A stretch of DNA of 41,653 nucleotides from DATACN01 sp038215095 (GCA_038215095.1 JBBQRG010000017.1:1-41653), one strand, 5' to 3'; counted from the first letter of the stretch, positions 1 through 8,176 are shown. The notes: generated by a model not told the origin, from the sequence alone. Program-made: numbers and translations.

Positions 1-1
1 C

Positions 2-484
2 GCCGCCGGCAAGACCGGCACCACGGAGAACTACGGCGACGCCTGGTTCGTGGGCTTCAACAAGGAGCTGACCGTGGCGGTGTGGGTGGGCTACGCCGAC
101 AAGCTGAAGCCGATGGAGACCGAGTTCCACGGCAGCCAGGTCGCCGGCGGCACCTTCCCGGCCGAGATCTGGCACGACTTCATGACGAATTGGATCGGCA
201 TCCGCGACCGTCGCGACGCCGCCAAGGGCAAGAAGCACCAGCCGCAACCGGTGCCCACGTCGCCGGTGCCCTCCGGCCCGATCCCGCCCGCGGAGCAGTC
301 GGCGCCCGCACAGGGCCAGCAGCAGGCCACGACGCCGCAGACCGGCGCCGGCCAGACCGGCGGCCAGACGCCCAAGCAGCCACAGCAGCCGAAGCAGCCG
401 GCCCCCACGCCGGCGCCGGCCCCGCAGCCCCAGCCCCAGCCGCCCGCCGGCGGTGGCGGCGGCGCCGGGGCGCCGCCGGGTTAA
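2..484 (+). CDS. Class A penicillin-binding protein, C-terminal fragment (5' end outside window)
   Basis: This is the last 160 residues of a bifunctional murein synthase that polymerises and cross-links peptidoglycan on the outer face of the membrane. The visible part opens with AAGKTGTT, the KTG box of the transpeptidase fold that lines the active site. It is followed by the conserved WFVGF and AVWVGY strands and a GG(T/S)xPAxIW segment typical of PBP1a-like enzymes. The catalytic SxxK and SxN motifs and the glycosyltransferase domain must lie upstream of the window. After about residue 75 the chain becomes a long tail rich in Pro, Gln, Ala and Gly with no fold I can recognise, as is common in actinobacterial class A PBPs. 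It ends seven bases before the convergent glycosylase gene. Family assignment is firm; the exact paralogue is not. Confidence 0.9.
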   Translation, partial: AAGKTGTTENYGDAWFVGFNKELTVAVWVGYADKLKPMETEFHGSQVAGGTFPAEIWHDFMTNWIGIRDRRDAAKGKKHQPQPVPTSPVPSGPIPPAEQSAPAQGQQQATTPQTGAGQTGGQTPKQPQQPKQPAPTPAPAPQPQPQPPAGGGGGAGAPPG

Positions 485-491
485 GAGCCCG

Positions 492-1103
492 CTACGCCGC
501 GGCAGCCGGCCGCCGCGCGCGCCCTCGCATCGCCGGAGGCAGGGGGCGCGACACGTGGATGCTGTCGGCGTCGCAGAAGCGCCACGGCAGCTCGATCGCG
601 TGCGTGATGCCGATGCGCTCCCCGATCGCCAGCCGCGGGGGCTCGGCGCCGGCGGGGCGCGGCAGCAGCTCGATAGGGCCGTCCTGCAGCGACGTGCCGT
701 TCAGGTCCAGCCAGATGCCGAGCGCCTGGGTGAGCTTGCCCGGCCCCGAGCAGAGGTCCTGCGGGCGCTCGAGGCCGCGGCGCGCGCGCATGCCGCCGAG
801 GCCCTCGAGCGGCTCGAGCGCGCGGATCAGCACCGCGGCGCCCACGCCCTCCTCCTCGGAGACCGCGTTCAGGAGGGCGTGCATGCCATAGGAGCGATAC
901 ACGTAGGCGCCGCCGGGGCGGCCGAAGAGCACTCGCGTGCCGTTCGTGAGCCCCTTGTAGGCGTGGCAGGCGGGCTCGCGCTCGTGGTAGGCCTCGGTCT
1001 CCACGATGCGCCCGAGGGCATCGCCGTGGCGCACCAGGCAGCCCACCAGCTCCGGCGCGACCTCCTCGACCGGGCGGGCGTAGAACTCGGCCGGCAGCGT
1101 CAC
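492..1103 (-). CDS. DNA-3-methyladenine glycosylase (AAG/MPG family)
   Basis: Base-excision repair enzyme that flips out and removes alkylated purines such as 3-methyladenine and hypoxanthine. The 203-residue length fits the AAG/MPG family. It carries the family core: LVGCLVR near residue 20, the catalytic-glutamate segment GRIVETEAYHE, the CHAYKG and RVLFGRPGG motifs, the tyrosine-containing YVYRSYGMH, then the GPGKLTQALGI strand. The GTG start overlaps the argH stop in a GTGA junction, so it is probably translated by coupling to argH and has no promoter of its own. The link to arginine synthesis has no obvious logic and looks like operon packing. The family is not the TagA/AlkA type; confidence is high. 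Confidence 0.92.
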   Translation of the reverse strand: MTLPAEFYARPVEEVAPELVGCLVRHGDALGRIVETEAYHEREPACHAYKGLTNGTRVLFGRPGGAYVYRSYGMHALLNAVSEEEGVGAAVLIRALEPLEGLGGMRARRGLERPQDLCSGPGKLTQALGIWLDLNGTSLQDGPIELLPRPAGAEPPRLAIGERIGITHAIELPWRFCDADSIHVSRPLPPAMRGRARRPAAAA

Positions 1104-2506
1104 GCCGGCCGCGAGGTCCCAACGAGCGCCCGCGCGCGCTCGAGCTGCTCGCGCACGCGCGCCAGGGAGGTGCCGCCGGCGGACTGCTTCGACTCGAGCG
1201 GGGCTCCCTCGCGCAGCAGCCCGGCCAGCCCGGCGCCGTCGAGCTGCGGCGCCAGCTCGCGCAGCTCCTCCGCCGAGAGCTCGGAGAGCGACCGGCCACG
1301 GTCGAGCGCCCCGCGCACCAGGCCGCCGACGATCCCGTGTGCCTCACGGAATGGGATGCCCTGGCGCACGAGCAGATCCGCGACGTCGGTGGCCGCCAGG
1401 AACTCGTCGGCCGCGGCCGCGGCCATGCGCTCGCGGTCGAAGCCGATCGTGCTGAGCATGGCCGCTGCCACGCTCAGGCACAGCTCCACCGTGTCGATGG
1501 CGTCGAAGAGCGGCTCCTTGTCCTCCTGCAGGTCCTTGTTGTAGGTCAGCGGCAGGCCGTGCAGCACGCCCTGGACGTGCACGAGGCTCGCGAGCACCCG
1601 CGGCGCCTTCGCGCGCAGCAACTCGGCGGCATCGGGGTTCTTCTTCTGCGGCATCAGGCTCGATCCTGAGGCGAAGGCGTCGGCCACCTCGCAGAAGCCG
1701 AACTCCTCGCTCGACCAGAGAACGATCTCGGCGCCGAGTTGTGAGAGGTGGGTCGCGCACGTGGCGGCCGCGCCGAGGTAGTCGAGCACGAAGTCGCGGT
1801 TGGACACCGCGTCCAGCGAGTTGTCGGCCACCCGCTCGAAGCCCAGCTCGGCGGCCAGGAAGTCCCTGTCGGTCTCGAAGTTTACCCCGGCCAGCGCGCC
1901 GGAGCCCAGCGGCAGCGCCGCGGTGGCAGCGACCACGGCCTCGAAGCGCTCGGCGTCGCGGCTGAAGCGCCAGAGGTGGGCCAGCAGGTGGTGCGACAGG
2001 TAGACGGGCTGGGCGCGCTGGAGGTGGGTGTAGCCGGGCAGCGGCCAGTCGAGGTGGCGCTCGGCGAGGTCGAGCAGCACCGCCATGAGCTCTAGCAGCA
2101 GGTCGCCGGCCGAGCGGGCGTGCTCTCGCACCAGCAAGGCCACGTCGGTGGCCACCTGGTCGTTGCGCGAGCGCGCCGTGTGCAGCTTGCCCCCGACCGG
2201 GCCGGCGATCTCGGTCAGGCGCCGCTCCACGGCCATATGAACGTCCTCGTCGCCCGCCCGCAGCTCGAACTCGTCCTCCTCGACCTCGCGGCGCACCTGC
2301 GCGAGGCCCGACTCGATCGCCGCGAGGTCGTCCTCGCCGATGATCTCGGCGCGCGCGAGCATGCGCGCGTGGGCGAGCGACTGGTCGATGTCGAACGGGG
2401 CCAGCCGCAGGTCGAACGAGATCGACGCGTTCAGCGCCTGGAAGAGCGGGTCCTGGGGCTCTGAGAAGCGGGCCACGGCGGCCCAGTCTACGTTCGGCCG
2501 CCGCAA
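1100..2506 (-). CDS. argH: Argininosuccinate lyase
   Basis: Last step of arginine biosynthesis: splits argininosuccinate into arginine and fumarate, as a cytosolic homotetramer. The 468 residues carry the fumarase/aspartase superfamily blocks: HTARSRNDQ near 109, the GYTHLQRAQP block with the catalytic-type His near 161, and the signature GSSLMPQKKNPD near 281 whose flexible serine loop closes the active site. The N-terminus is a little divergent, lacking the usual LWGGRF but keeping RF then LNASISFD. A TTG is the most upstream start compatible with homology. No argG or other arg gene is nearby, so argH is separated from the rest of the pathway here. Upstream, on the same strand and 31 bases away, is a small membrane-protein gene. 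Confidence 0.95.
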   Translation of the reverse strand: MRRPNVDWAAVARFSEPQDPLFQALNASISFDLRLAPFDIDQSLAHARMLARAEIIGEDDLAAIESGLAQVRREVEEDEFELRAGDEDVHMAVERRLTEIAGPVGGKLHTARSRNDQVATDVALLVREHARSAGDLLLELMAVLLDLAERHLDWPLPGYTHLQRAQPVYLSHHLLAHLWRFSRDAERFEAVVAATAALPLGSGALAGVNFETDRDFLAAELGFERVADNSLDAVSNRDFVLDYLGAAATCATHLSQLGAEIVLWSSEEFGFCEVADAFASGSSLMPQKKNPDAAELLRAKAPRVLASLVHVQGVLHGLPLTYNKDLQEDKEPLFDAIDTVELCLSVAAAMLSTIGFDRERMAAAAADEFLAATDVADLLVRQGIPFREAHGIVGGLVRGALDRGRSLSELSAEELRELAPQLDGAGLAGLLREGAPLESKQSAGGTSLARVREQLERARALVGTSRPA

Positions 2507-2537
2507 GCGCTCGGCTCGGCCGAGTGCGCGGACTGCC

Positions 2538-2867
2538 TTACGGAAGGGCGGCCACGGAGATCGCCACCTGGCCGGCCAGCAGCGCGCCGAGCAGGTACAG
2601 CGACACGCCCCAGCCCAGGTAGGCCTTGCGGCCGCGTGGGTAGAGGCGCGCCTCCGGGTGCATGCCGCGGCTGATCGCCACCGGCAGCATCAGCAGCAGG
2701 CCCAGTGCGATCAGGCCGTAGCCGGTCCAGCCGGTGACCAGGTAGCCGAGCTCGGGGCGGAAGCCGCTGGCCACGAGCCCGATCGCGCGGTGCCACAGCA
2801 CGAGCGGCAAGGCGGCCGCTCCGGCCAGGCCGGCGAGGCCGCTGAGGAGGGGGCGCGAGCGGGACAC
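2538..2867 (-). CDS. Small membrane protein of unknown function, 109 aa
   Basis: I do not recognise the family. Hydrophobicity suggests three membrane segments: about residues 8-33, 42-64 and 82-104. A basic loop (RGMHPEARLYPRGRKAYLG) sits between the second and third, and by the positive-inside rule should face the cytoplasm. The protein starts at a GTG and lies directly upstream of argH on the same strand, so it may be the first gene of a three-gene transcript ending in the glycosylase. A 62-bp region separates it from the divergent acetyltransferase. Codon use is ordinary for the window. No function can be inferred from the sequence. Confidence 0.6.
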   Translation of the reverse strand: MSRSRPLLSGLAGLAGAAALPLVLWHRAIGLVASGFRPELGYLVTGWTGYGLIALGLLLMLPVAISRGMHPEARLYPRGRKAYLGWGVSLYLLGALLAGQVAISVAALP

Positions 2868-2929
2868 GCCACCCCTATCGGCAGCTTCCCGGCAGACCTG
2901 ACCCCCGGGCGATGCTTAGCATTTGAGTC

Positions 2930-3550
2930 TTGTCCGAGCTCACCCTTCGCCCCGCACGCGTCACCGACGCGAAGCTGGTGGCGCCACTGCTCTACGAGAG
3001 CGCCGCCGGCATGTACGACCGCTTCGCCGGCAACCGCGAGCGCGCGCTGCGACTGCTGGAGCGCTCGGTGGACGAGCCCGGCAACAGCTCGAGCTCGGAG
3101 GTCGTGACGGTGGCAGAGCTCGACGACCGCGTCGTGGGCGCGCTGGCCGCCTTTCCCGTGGGCGAGGCCGCTTCGCGCTCGCGCGCGTTCCTGAGGCTGT
3201 CGCTGCGCTCGACCCCCCCGTGGCGCTGGCTGGGCGTGGTCTGGCTGTTCTGGGCGGGCGCCCACGCCACGCCCAGCCCGCCGGAGGAGACGCTGTACGT
3301 TGACGCCCTGGCGGTGGACGCGGAAGCGCGGAGGCAGGGAGCCGCCCGTGCGCTGCTGGCGGAGGCCGAGCGCGGGGCCCGCGAGCGAGGCCTTCCGGCC
3401 ATGTCGCTCGACACCGCGCTGGACAACAAGGCCGCCCGCTCGCTCTACCTGAGCGCGGGCTTCGACGAGGTGGCCTACCGGCCGCCGGGGCGCGGGCTGC
3501 CTGGGTTCGTGGCGCTCGTCAAGCGTGTCGGGCCGGCCCCGCTCAGCTGA
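2930..3550 (+). CDS. GNAT-family N-acetyltransferase
   Basis: Probable acetyl-CoA-dependent N-acetyltransferase of unknown substrate, 206 residues. The first strand reads LTLRPARVTDAKLV. The acetyl-CoA-binding motif A lies near residues 122-150 (LAVDAEARRQGAARALL, an R-R-x-G-x-A pyrophosphate loop). Motif B follows with LDTALDNKAARSLYLSAGF, the usual closing Asn/Ala/Tyr/Gly-Phe pattern. The start is a TTG with no Shine-Dalgarno in front, chosen because homology begins at once; a leaderless mRNA is possible. Its last 76 bases overlap the 3' end of the convergent DegT aminotransferase gene, so both C-termini share DNA. Substrate could be an amine, peptide N-terminus or drug; I cannot tell. Confidence 0.82.
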   Translation: MSELTLRPARVTDAKLVAPLLYESAAGMYDRFAGNRERALRLLERSVDEPGNSSSSEVVTVAELDDRVVGALAAFPVGEAASRSRAFLRLSLRSTPPWRWLGVVWLFWAGAHATPSPPEETLYVDALAVDAEARRQGAARALLAEAERGARERGLPAMSLDTALDNKAARSLYLSAGFDEVAYRPPGRGLPGFVALVKRVGPAPLS

Positions 3551-4668
3551 GCCTCGATCGCCTCCCGCAGCGCCAGCGCCACGCGTTCGACCTGGCCCTC
3601 CTCCAGCTCGGGGAAGAACGGCAGCGCCAGCGAGCGCGCGGCCACGTCCTCGCAGACCGGGAACTCGCCCTCGCGGTGGCCGAAGCGCTCGCGGTAGAAG
3701 CTCACCAGGTGGATCGCCGGCAGGTACGGCTTCGAGTCGATCCCGCGCTCGCGCAGGGCGACCACCGTGTCGTCGCGGTCCACCCCGCGCGGCAGCTGCA
3801 CCACGTACACGAACCAGCTGCGCCGGTCGCCGCCCTCGTCAGGACATGGCAGGTCGAGGCCCTCTGTGCCGGCCAGGGCGTCGCCGTAGAGGGCGGCGAC
3901 CCGGGCGCGGGCAGCGAGCAGCTCGTCGAGCCGCTCGAGCTGGGCCAGCCCGAGCGCGCAGGACAGCTCGTCTAGCCGGTAGTTGAAGCCGAGCCTGTCG
4001 TGGTCGAGCCAGCCCATGTCCGGCGAGCGGCCCTGGTTGCGCTCGGAGTCGATGCTCTCCTTCTGCGCCGCCGAGGCGCAGGCCACGGCGCCCCCCTCCC
4101 CCGTGGTCAGCTGCTTGTTCGGGTAGAAGCCGAACACCGCCGGGTTCCCGCGCGAGCCCACCGTGCTGCCGTCCGCGTGCGCGGCGCCCAGCGCCTCACA
4201 GGCGTCCTCGACCAGCCACAGCCCGCGCTCGGAGGCCAGCCGCTCGAAGCCCGCCATGTCGGCCGGGTAGCCGAAGATGTGCACCGGCAGGAGGCCGGTC
4301 GTGCGCTCGCCCACCGCGGCCGCCGCGGCGTCGGGGAGCGCGTTCAAGGTGCGTGGGTCGATGTCGCAGAACACCGGCCGCGCCTGCTCGTAGAGCAGGC
4401 AGTTGGCCGACGCGACGAACGAGAACGGCGTCGTGACCACCTCGTCGCCGGCCTCGATCCCGGAGGCGCGGATGGCCAGGTGCAGGCCGGTGGTGCCGCT
4501 CGAGACCGCGGACACCGGCGCGCCGCCGAGCCGCGCGGACAGGCCGGCCTCGAACTCAGGCAGCTTCGGCCCCAGCCCCAGGCGCCCTGAGCGCAGCGCC
4601 TCCAGCACGAGCTCCTCCTCGCGGGCGCCGACGAGCGGCCGCGCCAGCGGGATCGGCTCGTCGGTCAC
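3475..4668 (-). CDS. DegT/DnrJ/EryC1-family PLP aminotransferase
   Basis: PLP-dependent enzyme of the family that usually transfers an amino group to keto-sugar nucleotides for cell-surface glycans or antibiotics. The 397 residues show the fold-type-I pattern: PLARPLVGAREE at the start, SSGTTGLHLAI near 64, the VEDACEALGA segment whose Asp holds the PLP nitrogen, and FYPNKQLTTGEGG with the Schiff-base lysine. The C-terminal KPYLPAIHLVSFYRERFG block is typical of sugar aminotransferases. The GTG start overlaps the cimA stop (GTGA); an open frame continues upstream but is antisense-like and only repeats cimA in another frame. No sugar-nucleotide synthase or glycosyltransferase is near. Its presence behind ilvE-cimA is odd. 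The 3' end overlaps the convergent GNAT gene by 76 bases. Confidence 0.88.
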   Translation of the reverse strand: MTDEPIPLARPLVGAREEELVLEALRSGRLGLGPKLPEFEAGLSARLGGAPVSAVSSGTTGLHLAIRASGIEAGDEVVTTPFSFVASANCLLYEQARPVFCDIDPRTLNALPDAAAAAVGERTTGLLPVHIFGYPADMAGFERLASERGLWLVEDACEALGAAHADGSTVGSRGNPAVFGFYPNKQLTTGEGGAVACASAAQKESIDSERNQGRSPDMGWLDHDRLGFNYRLDELSCALGLAQLERLDELLAARARVAALYGDALAGTEGLDLPCPDEGGDRRSWFVYVVQLPRGVDRDDTVVALRERGIDSKPYLPAIHLVSFYRERFGHREGEFPVCEDVAARSLALPFFPELEEGQVERVALALREAIEAQLSGAGPTRLTSATNPGSPRPGGR

Positions 4669-6254
4669 GAAGGGGCGACCTCGGGGGCGCCGCGGCCGCG
4701 CTGGCGCTCCGAGCGGCCGGGCAGCATGCCCGCCTCCAGCGAGTCCACCAGTGCGTCCCAGCTCGCCTCGATGATGTTCTCGGATACGCCGATGGCGCCC
4801 CAGGTGTCCGCGCCGTCGCTGGCGTCCAACAGGACGCGCGTGACCGCGCCGGTGCCCTTCTTCTCGTCGAGGATGCGCACCTTGAAGTTCACGAGCTCGA
4901 TGTCGCGAAGGTGCGGGTAGCGCTCGCCGATGGCAGAGCGCAGCGCCTGGTCGAGCGCGTTCACCGGGCCGTTGCCCTCGGCGGTGCGCACGTAGCGCTC
5001 GCCCTCGACCCAGATCTTGATCGTGGCCTCTGTTTGGACGCGGCCGTCCTCGCGCTTCTCGACAATCGCGCGCCATGACTCCAGCCGAAAGAGCGGCTCG
5101 TACTCGCCGGTCTCCTTGCGGATCAGGAGGTCGAAGGAGCCGTCGGCGGCCTCGAACTGGTAGCCGCGGCTCTCCAGCTCCTTGACGCGATCGACCACGC
5201 GCGTGGCGGTGCGGTCGTCGACCGCCGCGCGCGCCTGCACGGTGCCCTTGCCCGACAGCTCCGAAATCAGCACGCGCCGGTCGGCACCCACCTCGGCCGG
5301 GTCGATGTGCTCGAAGGTCCGGGCGTCGCGGTTGACGCCGGCGACGTGCATGCCGCCCTTGTGGGCGAACGCGTTGGCGCCCACGTAGGGCTGGTTCGGG
5401 TTCGGCGTAACGTTGCAGAGCTCGTCGACGAGGTGCGCGACCTCGGTCAGCCGCCTCAGCCGCTCGGGCTCGATGCAGTCGTAGCCCAGCTTCAGCTGCA
5501 GCGCCGGCGCGATCGACACGAGGTTGGCGTTGCCGCAGCGCTCGCCGTAGCCGTTCATCGTGCCCTGCACGAGCCGCGCGCCGCGCTCAATCGCCACCAG
5601 CGCGTTAGCCACGCCGCAGCCGGCGTCGTCGTGTGTGTGGATGCCCACCGGGACGTCGAGCTCCTCGACCACGCGCGCGGTCGCCTCGGCCACCTGGTTC
5701 GGCAACGAGGAGCCGTTTGTGTCGCACAGCGTCACGTTCTCGGCGCCGGCGTCGGCCGCCGCGCGCAGGCAGCGCAGGGCATAGGCGGCGTCGTCGCGGT
5801 AGGCGTCGAAGAAGTGCTCGGCGTCGTAGATCACGCGCTTGCCCTCACCCGCCAGGAAGGCGACCGAGTCGGCGATCATGCGCAGATTCTCCTCGGGGTC
5901 CGCCTGGGTCACCTTCTCGAGGTGGAGCGACCAGGTCTTGCCGACCAGCGTGCAGACCTGGGTGAAGCAGTCCGCAAGCAGCCGCAGCGCCGGGTCGTCA
6001 CCCGCAGCGGTCTCCTTGCGGCGCGTCATGCCGAAGGCCACGATCTGCGCGTGCTCGAAGCGCTCTCGGGCCAACAGGTCGAAGAGAGCCGCCTCCTTGG
6101 GGTTCGAAGCCGGGAAGCCGGCCTCGACCAGCGGCACGCGCAGGCTGTCGAGCGCGTGTGCCACTCGCACCTTCTCCTCCACCGACAGGGACATCCCCTC
6201 CCCCTGCATGCCGTCGCGGAGGGTGGTGTCGTAGAGGGTTACGCGCTCGTTCAC
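4665..6254 (-). CDS. cimA: (R)-citramalate synthase
   Basis: Condenses pyruvate with acetyl-CoA to citramalate, the entry to threonine-independent isoleucine synthesis; LeuCD and LeuB then yield 2-oxobutyrate. The 529 residues comprise a TIM-barrel catalytic domain beginning LYDTTLRDGMQGEGMS, metal-binding HTHDDAGCGVANA near 210, and NGYGERCGNANL. A LeuA-type C-terminal allosteric domain covers about 400-515. GMQGEG in place of the GEQSPG of the window's leuA, and GYGERCGN in place of GIGERAGN, are what separates CimA from isopropylmalate synthase. The closely related homocitrate synthases are less likely in this gene company. The start is the GTG overlapping the ilvE stop (GTGA); 11 further upstream codons are open but unneeded. 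It is sandwiched between ilvE and the DegT gene in one operon. Confidence 0.9.
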   Translation of the reverse strand: MNERVTLYDTTLRDGMQGEGMSLSVEEKVRVAHALDSLRVPLVEAGFPASNPKEAALFDLLARERFEHAQIVAFGMTRRKETAAGDDPALRLLADCFTQVCTLVGKTWSLHLEKVTQADPEENLRMIADSVAFLAGEGKRVIYDAEHFFDAYRDDAAYALRCLRAAADAGAENVTLCDTNGSSLPNQVAEATARVVEELDVPVGIHTHDDAGCGVANALVAIERGARLVQGTMNGYGERCGNANLVSIAPALQLKLGYDCIEPERLRRLTEVAHLVDELCNVTPNPNQPYVGANAFAHKGGMHVAGVNRDARTFEHIDPAEVGADRRVLISELSGKGTVQARAAVDDRTATRVVDRVKELESRGYQFEAADGSFDLLIRKETGEYEPLFRLESWRAIVEKREDGRVQTEATIKIWVEGERYVRTAEGNGPVNALDQALRSAIGERYPHLRDIELVNFKVRILDEKKGTGAVTRVLLDASDGADTWGAIGVSENIIEASWDALVDSLEAGMLPGRSERQRGRGAPEVAPS

Positions 6255-7204
6255 GCCTTCGACGGTACCGGCACGATGTCGAGCCACTCCGCGTACTGGG
6301 CGGCCCGCCCGTGCAGGGCGTCGTCGAAGACCTGCTGGATCTCGCGGGTCACGGGGCCTGGAGGCCCGATCTCGATGTCGTCGATCTCGCGCATCGGCAC
6401 GAGCTCGGCGGCGGTGCCCGTGAGGAACACCTCGTCGGCCATCGCCAGCTCGGCGCGCGCGACGTCGCGCTCGATCAGCTCATAGCCGAGGTCGCGGGCG
6501 ATCTGGATGGCGGACTTGCGGTTGATTCCATCGAGGATGCTGGCGGTCTGAGGCGGCGTTGAGATCACGCCGTCCTTGACCACGAACACGTTCTCGCCGG
6601 TGCCCTCGCAGACGTTGCCCTTGTCGTCGAGCAGGATCCCCTCGTCGTAGCCGGCCTTGACCGACTCGATCTTCGCCAGCACCGAGTTCAGGTACTGGCC
6701 GCTGGCCTTCGCGTGCGGGATCAAGGAGTCGGGTGAGATGCGCCGCCAGGACGAGACCTTGCCGCGCACGCCCTTCTGCTTGCCGTCCTCGCCCAGGTAG
6801 GCCCCCCACTCCCAGACCGCGATCATCGCCTCGACCTCGTTGTCGAGCGGGTTCAGGCCCATCGGGCCACTGCCGCGGTAGACCAGCGGGCGGATGTAGC
6901 AGCTGCGAAAGCCGTTGCGCGAGATGAGCTCGTGCGTGGCCTCGCGCATCTGCTCCTTCGTGAAGGGCAGATCCATGTAGTAGAGGCGCGCCGACTGCTC
7001 GAGCCGGGCGAGGTGGTCGTCGTGGCGGAAGATGGCCGTCCCGCGCTCGGTCTCGTACGCGCGGATGCCCTCGAAAACGCCTGTTCCGTAGTGCAGGGCG
7101 TGCGTGAGCACGTGGACCTTGGCGTCCTCCCACGCGACGAACTCGCCATTCATCCAAATGGTGTCCGCCGAGCCCATTAGCTGGACAAGTGTATTGGACT
7201 CCAT
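6251..7204 (-). CDS. ilvE: Branched-chain amino acid aminotransferase
   Basis: Final step of valine, leucine and isoleucine synthesis: PLP-dependent transfer of the glutamate amino group to the branched-chain 2-oxo acids. Fold-type-IV features are clear: IWMNGEF at 17, HYGTGVFEGIRAY around 38-50, the Schiff-base lysine K166 in AKASGQYLNS, and EGTGENVFVVKDG, the class-IV signature. At 317 residues it is close to the usual size. The start is uncertain: ATG at 7204 leaves only 12 bases to the divergent gene, while ATG at 7177 (MGSADTIW) matches the normal N-terminal length and has a TACACT box 11 bases ahead. It is first gene of ilvE-cimA-degT, and an ACGTACGT element lies 34-41 bases upstream of the longer start. 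Confidence 0.95.
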   Translation of the reverse strand: MESNTLVQLMGSADTIWMNGEFVAWEDAKVHVLTHALHYGTGVFEGIRAYETERGTAIFRHDDHLARLEQSARLYYMDLPFTKEQMREATHELISRNGFRSCYIRPLVYRGSGPMGLNPLDNEVEAMIAVWEWGAYLGEDGKQKGVRGKVSSWRRISPDSLIPHAKASGQYLNSVLAKIESVKAGYDEGILLDDKGNVCEGTGENVFVVKDGVISTPPQTASILDGINRKSAIQIARDLGYELIERDVARAELAMADEVFLTGTAAELVPMREIDDIEIGPPGPVTREIQQVFDDALHGRAAQYAEWLDIVPVPSKA

Positions 7205-7216
7205 GTTGGCCGCTAA

Positions 7217-8176
7217 GTGCCGATAAGAACCACAGGTACGTACGTGAAAAAGGTCTTCAATCCAAGCTATCTCTGCCTGCTCGTGGCCGTGGCCGTCGTG
7301 GTCATCGGCTACCGGCCGCCTGAGCGCGCGCCGAGCGTGGAGATCCAGAACGCCAGCGGCGAGGTGCAGCTCCAGAACTCGAAGAACGGCGCGGCGATCC
7401 TCCAGACCGCCGGCCTGGCCCCCGGGCGCAACGTGACCGGCACCGTGCAGCTCGCCAACAGCGGCTCCGGCCCTGGCGCACTTACCCTCTCTCAGTCAGG
7501 CCTCGTGGACAACCCCGGCAGCGGCCTCGGCGTGCTGTCCAGCGTGCTCCAGCTCTCGATCACCGACGTCACGAACCCGAGCGCGCCCGTGAGCGTGTTC
7601 TCGGGCACCCCGGCCGCGCTCGGCAGCCGTCCGCTCGGGTCGATGGCTCCCGGCCAATCCCGCACCTACTCCTTCGCCGCCAGCCTGCCGGTGGGCGGCA
7701 CCAACGCGCTCTCGGGCTCCGCAATGAGCATGCGCTACGTCTGGACGCTGACCGGCGACGGCAGCGGTGGCGGTGCCGGCGGCACGGGCAGTGGCAACAC
7801 GCGGCCCGGCGGAGGCGGCGTGATCGCCTCGAAGATGCCGGTGAGCGTCAAGGTGAACGTGAAGAGCGCCCTGAAGAAGGGCGTGATCTCGGTGACCGTG
7901 AAGTGCGGCCAGGCCTGCAACTGGAACACCTACGCGGCCGCCAAGGGCAAGCCGGCCGTGCGCACGCGCCGCAAGTCCGGCCGCGTCAAGGTGGCGGGCA
8001 AGAAGGCCACGATCAAGCTGAAGCTCTCAAAGGCGGGCAAGAAGGCGCTCGCCAAGCGCCTGAAGAAGCAGAAGACCGTGCCCTTCACCGTGACGGTCAA
8101 GGCCCAGGATCCGGGCGGCGCCTGGAAGACCGTCAAGAAGACGGCCAAGGTCAAGCGCCCCAAGAAGAACCACTAA
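7217..8176 (+). CDS. Exported TasA/camelysin-like protein with lysine-rich C-terminal domain
   Basis: Probably a secreted or membrane-tethered surface protein. Residues about 15-31 are one hydrophobic segment after a short basic start, a signal peptide or anchor. Residues about 42-175 resemble the TasA/CalY (camelysin) beta-sandwich: VQLQNSKNGAAILQ, LAPGRNVTGTVQLANSG, a central LQLSITDV strand and MAPGQSRTYSFAASLP, ending MRYVWTLTGD. A Gly/Ser linker (about 180-203) leads to a roughly 110-residue tail with many lysines (LSKAGKKALAKRLKKQ) and alternating Val/Thr strands, a tail type I associate with Thermoleophilia exported proteins. In TasA systems fibres are processed by SipW; no SipW-like peptidase is visible here. 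Start is GTG at 7217 or GTG at 7244. Function (fibre, coat, adhesin) is unproven. Confidence 0.7.
   Translation: MPIRTTGTYVKKVFNPSYLCLLVAVAVVVIGYRPPERAPSVEIQNASGEVQLQNSKNGAAILQTAGLAPGRNVTGTVQLANSGSGPGALTLSQSGLVDNPGSGLGVLSSVLQLSITDVTNPSAPVSVFSGTPAALGSRPLGSMAPGQSRTYSFAASLPVGGTNALSGSAMSMRYVWTLTGDGSGGGAGGTGSGNTRPGGGGVIASKMPVSVKVNVKSALKKGVISVTVKCGQACNWNTYAAAKGKPAVRTRRKSGRVKVAGKKATIKLKLSKAGKKALAKRLKKQKTVPFTVTVKAQDPGGAWKTVKKTAKVKRPKKNH
7236..7245. promoter_or_regulatory. GTACGTACGT palindromic element upstream of ilvE
   Basis: Contains ACGTACGT (7238-7245) and CGTACGT (7239-7245), the same seven-base arm that forms the perfect palindrome in front of the XRE-cupin regulator at 12651-12668. It lies 32-41 bases upstream of the longer ilvE start, where an operator would be expected, but also inside the first codons of the divergent exported-protein gene if that uses its GTG at 7217. 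I propose it as a second, weaker regulator site; binding is inference. Confidence 0.3.

Noticed and set aside
3475..5076. Long N-terminal extension of the DegT aminotransferase
   Set aside because: The 136 extra residues are an out-of-frame reading of cimA, Arg/His/Gly-rich and without family similarity.
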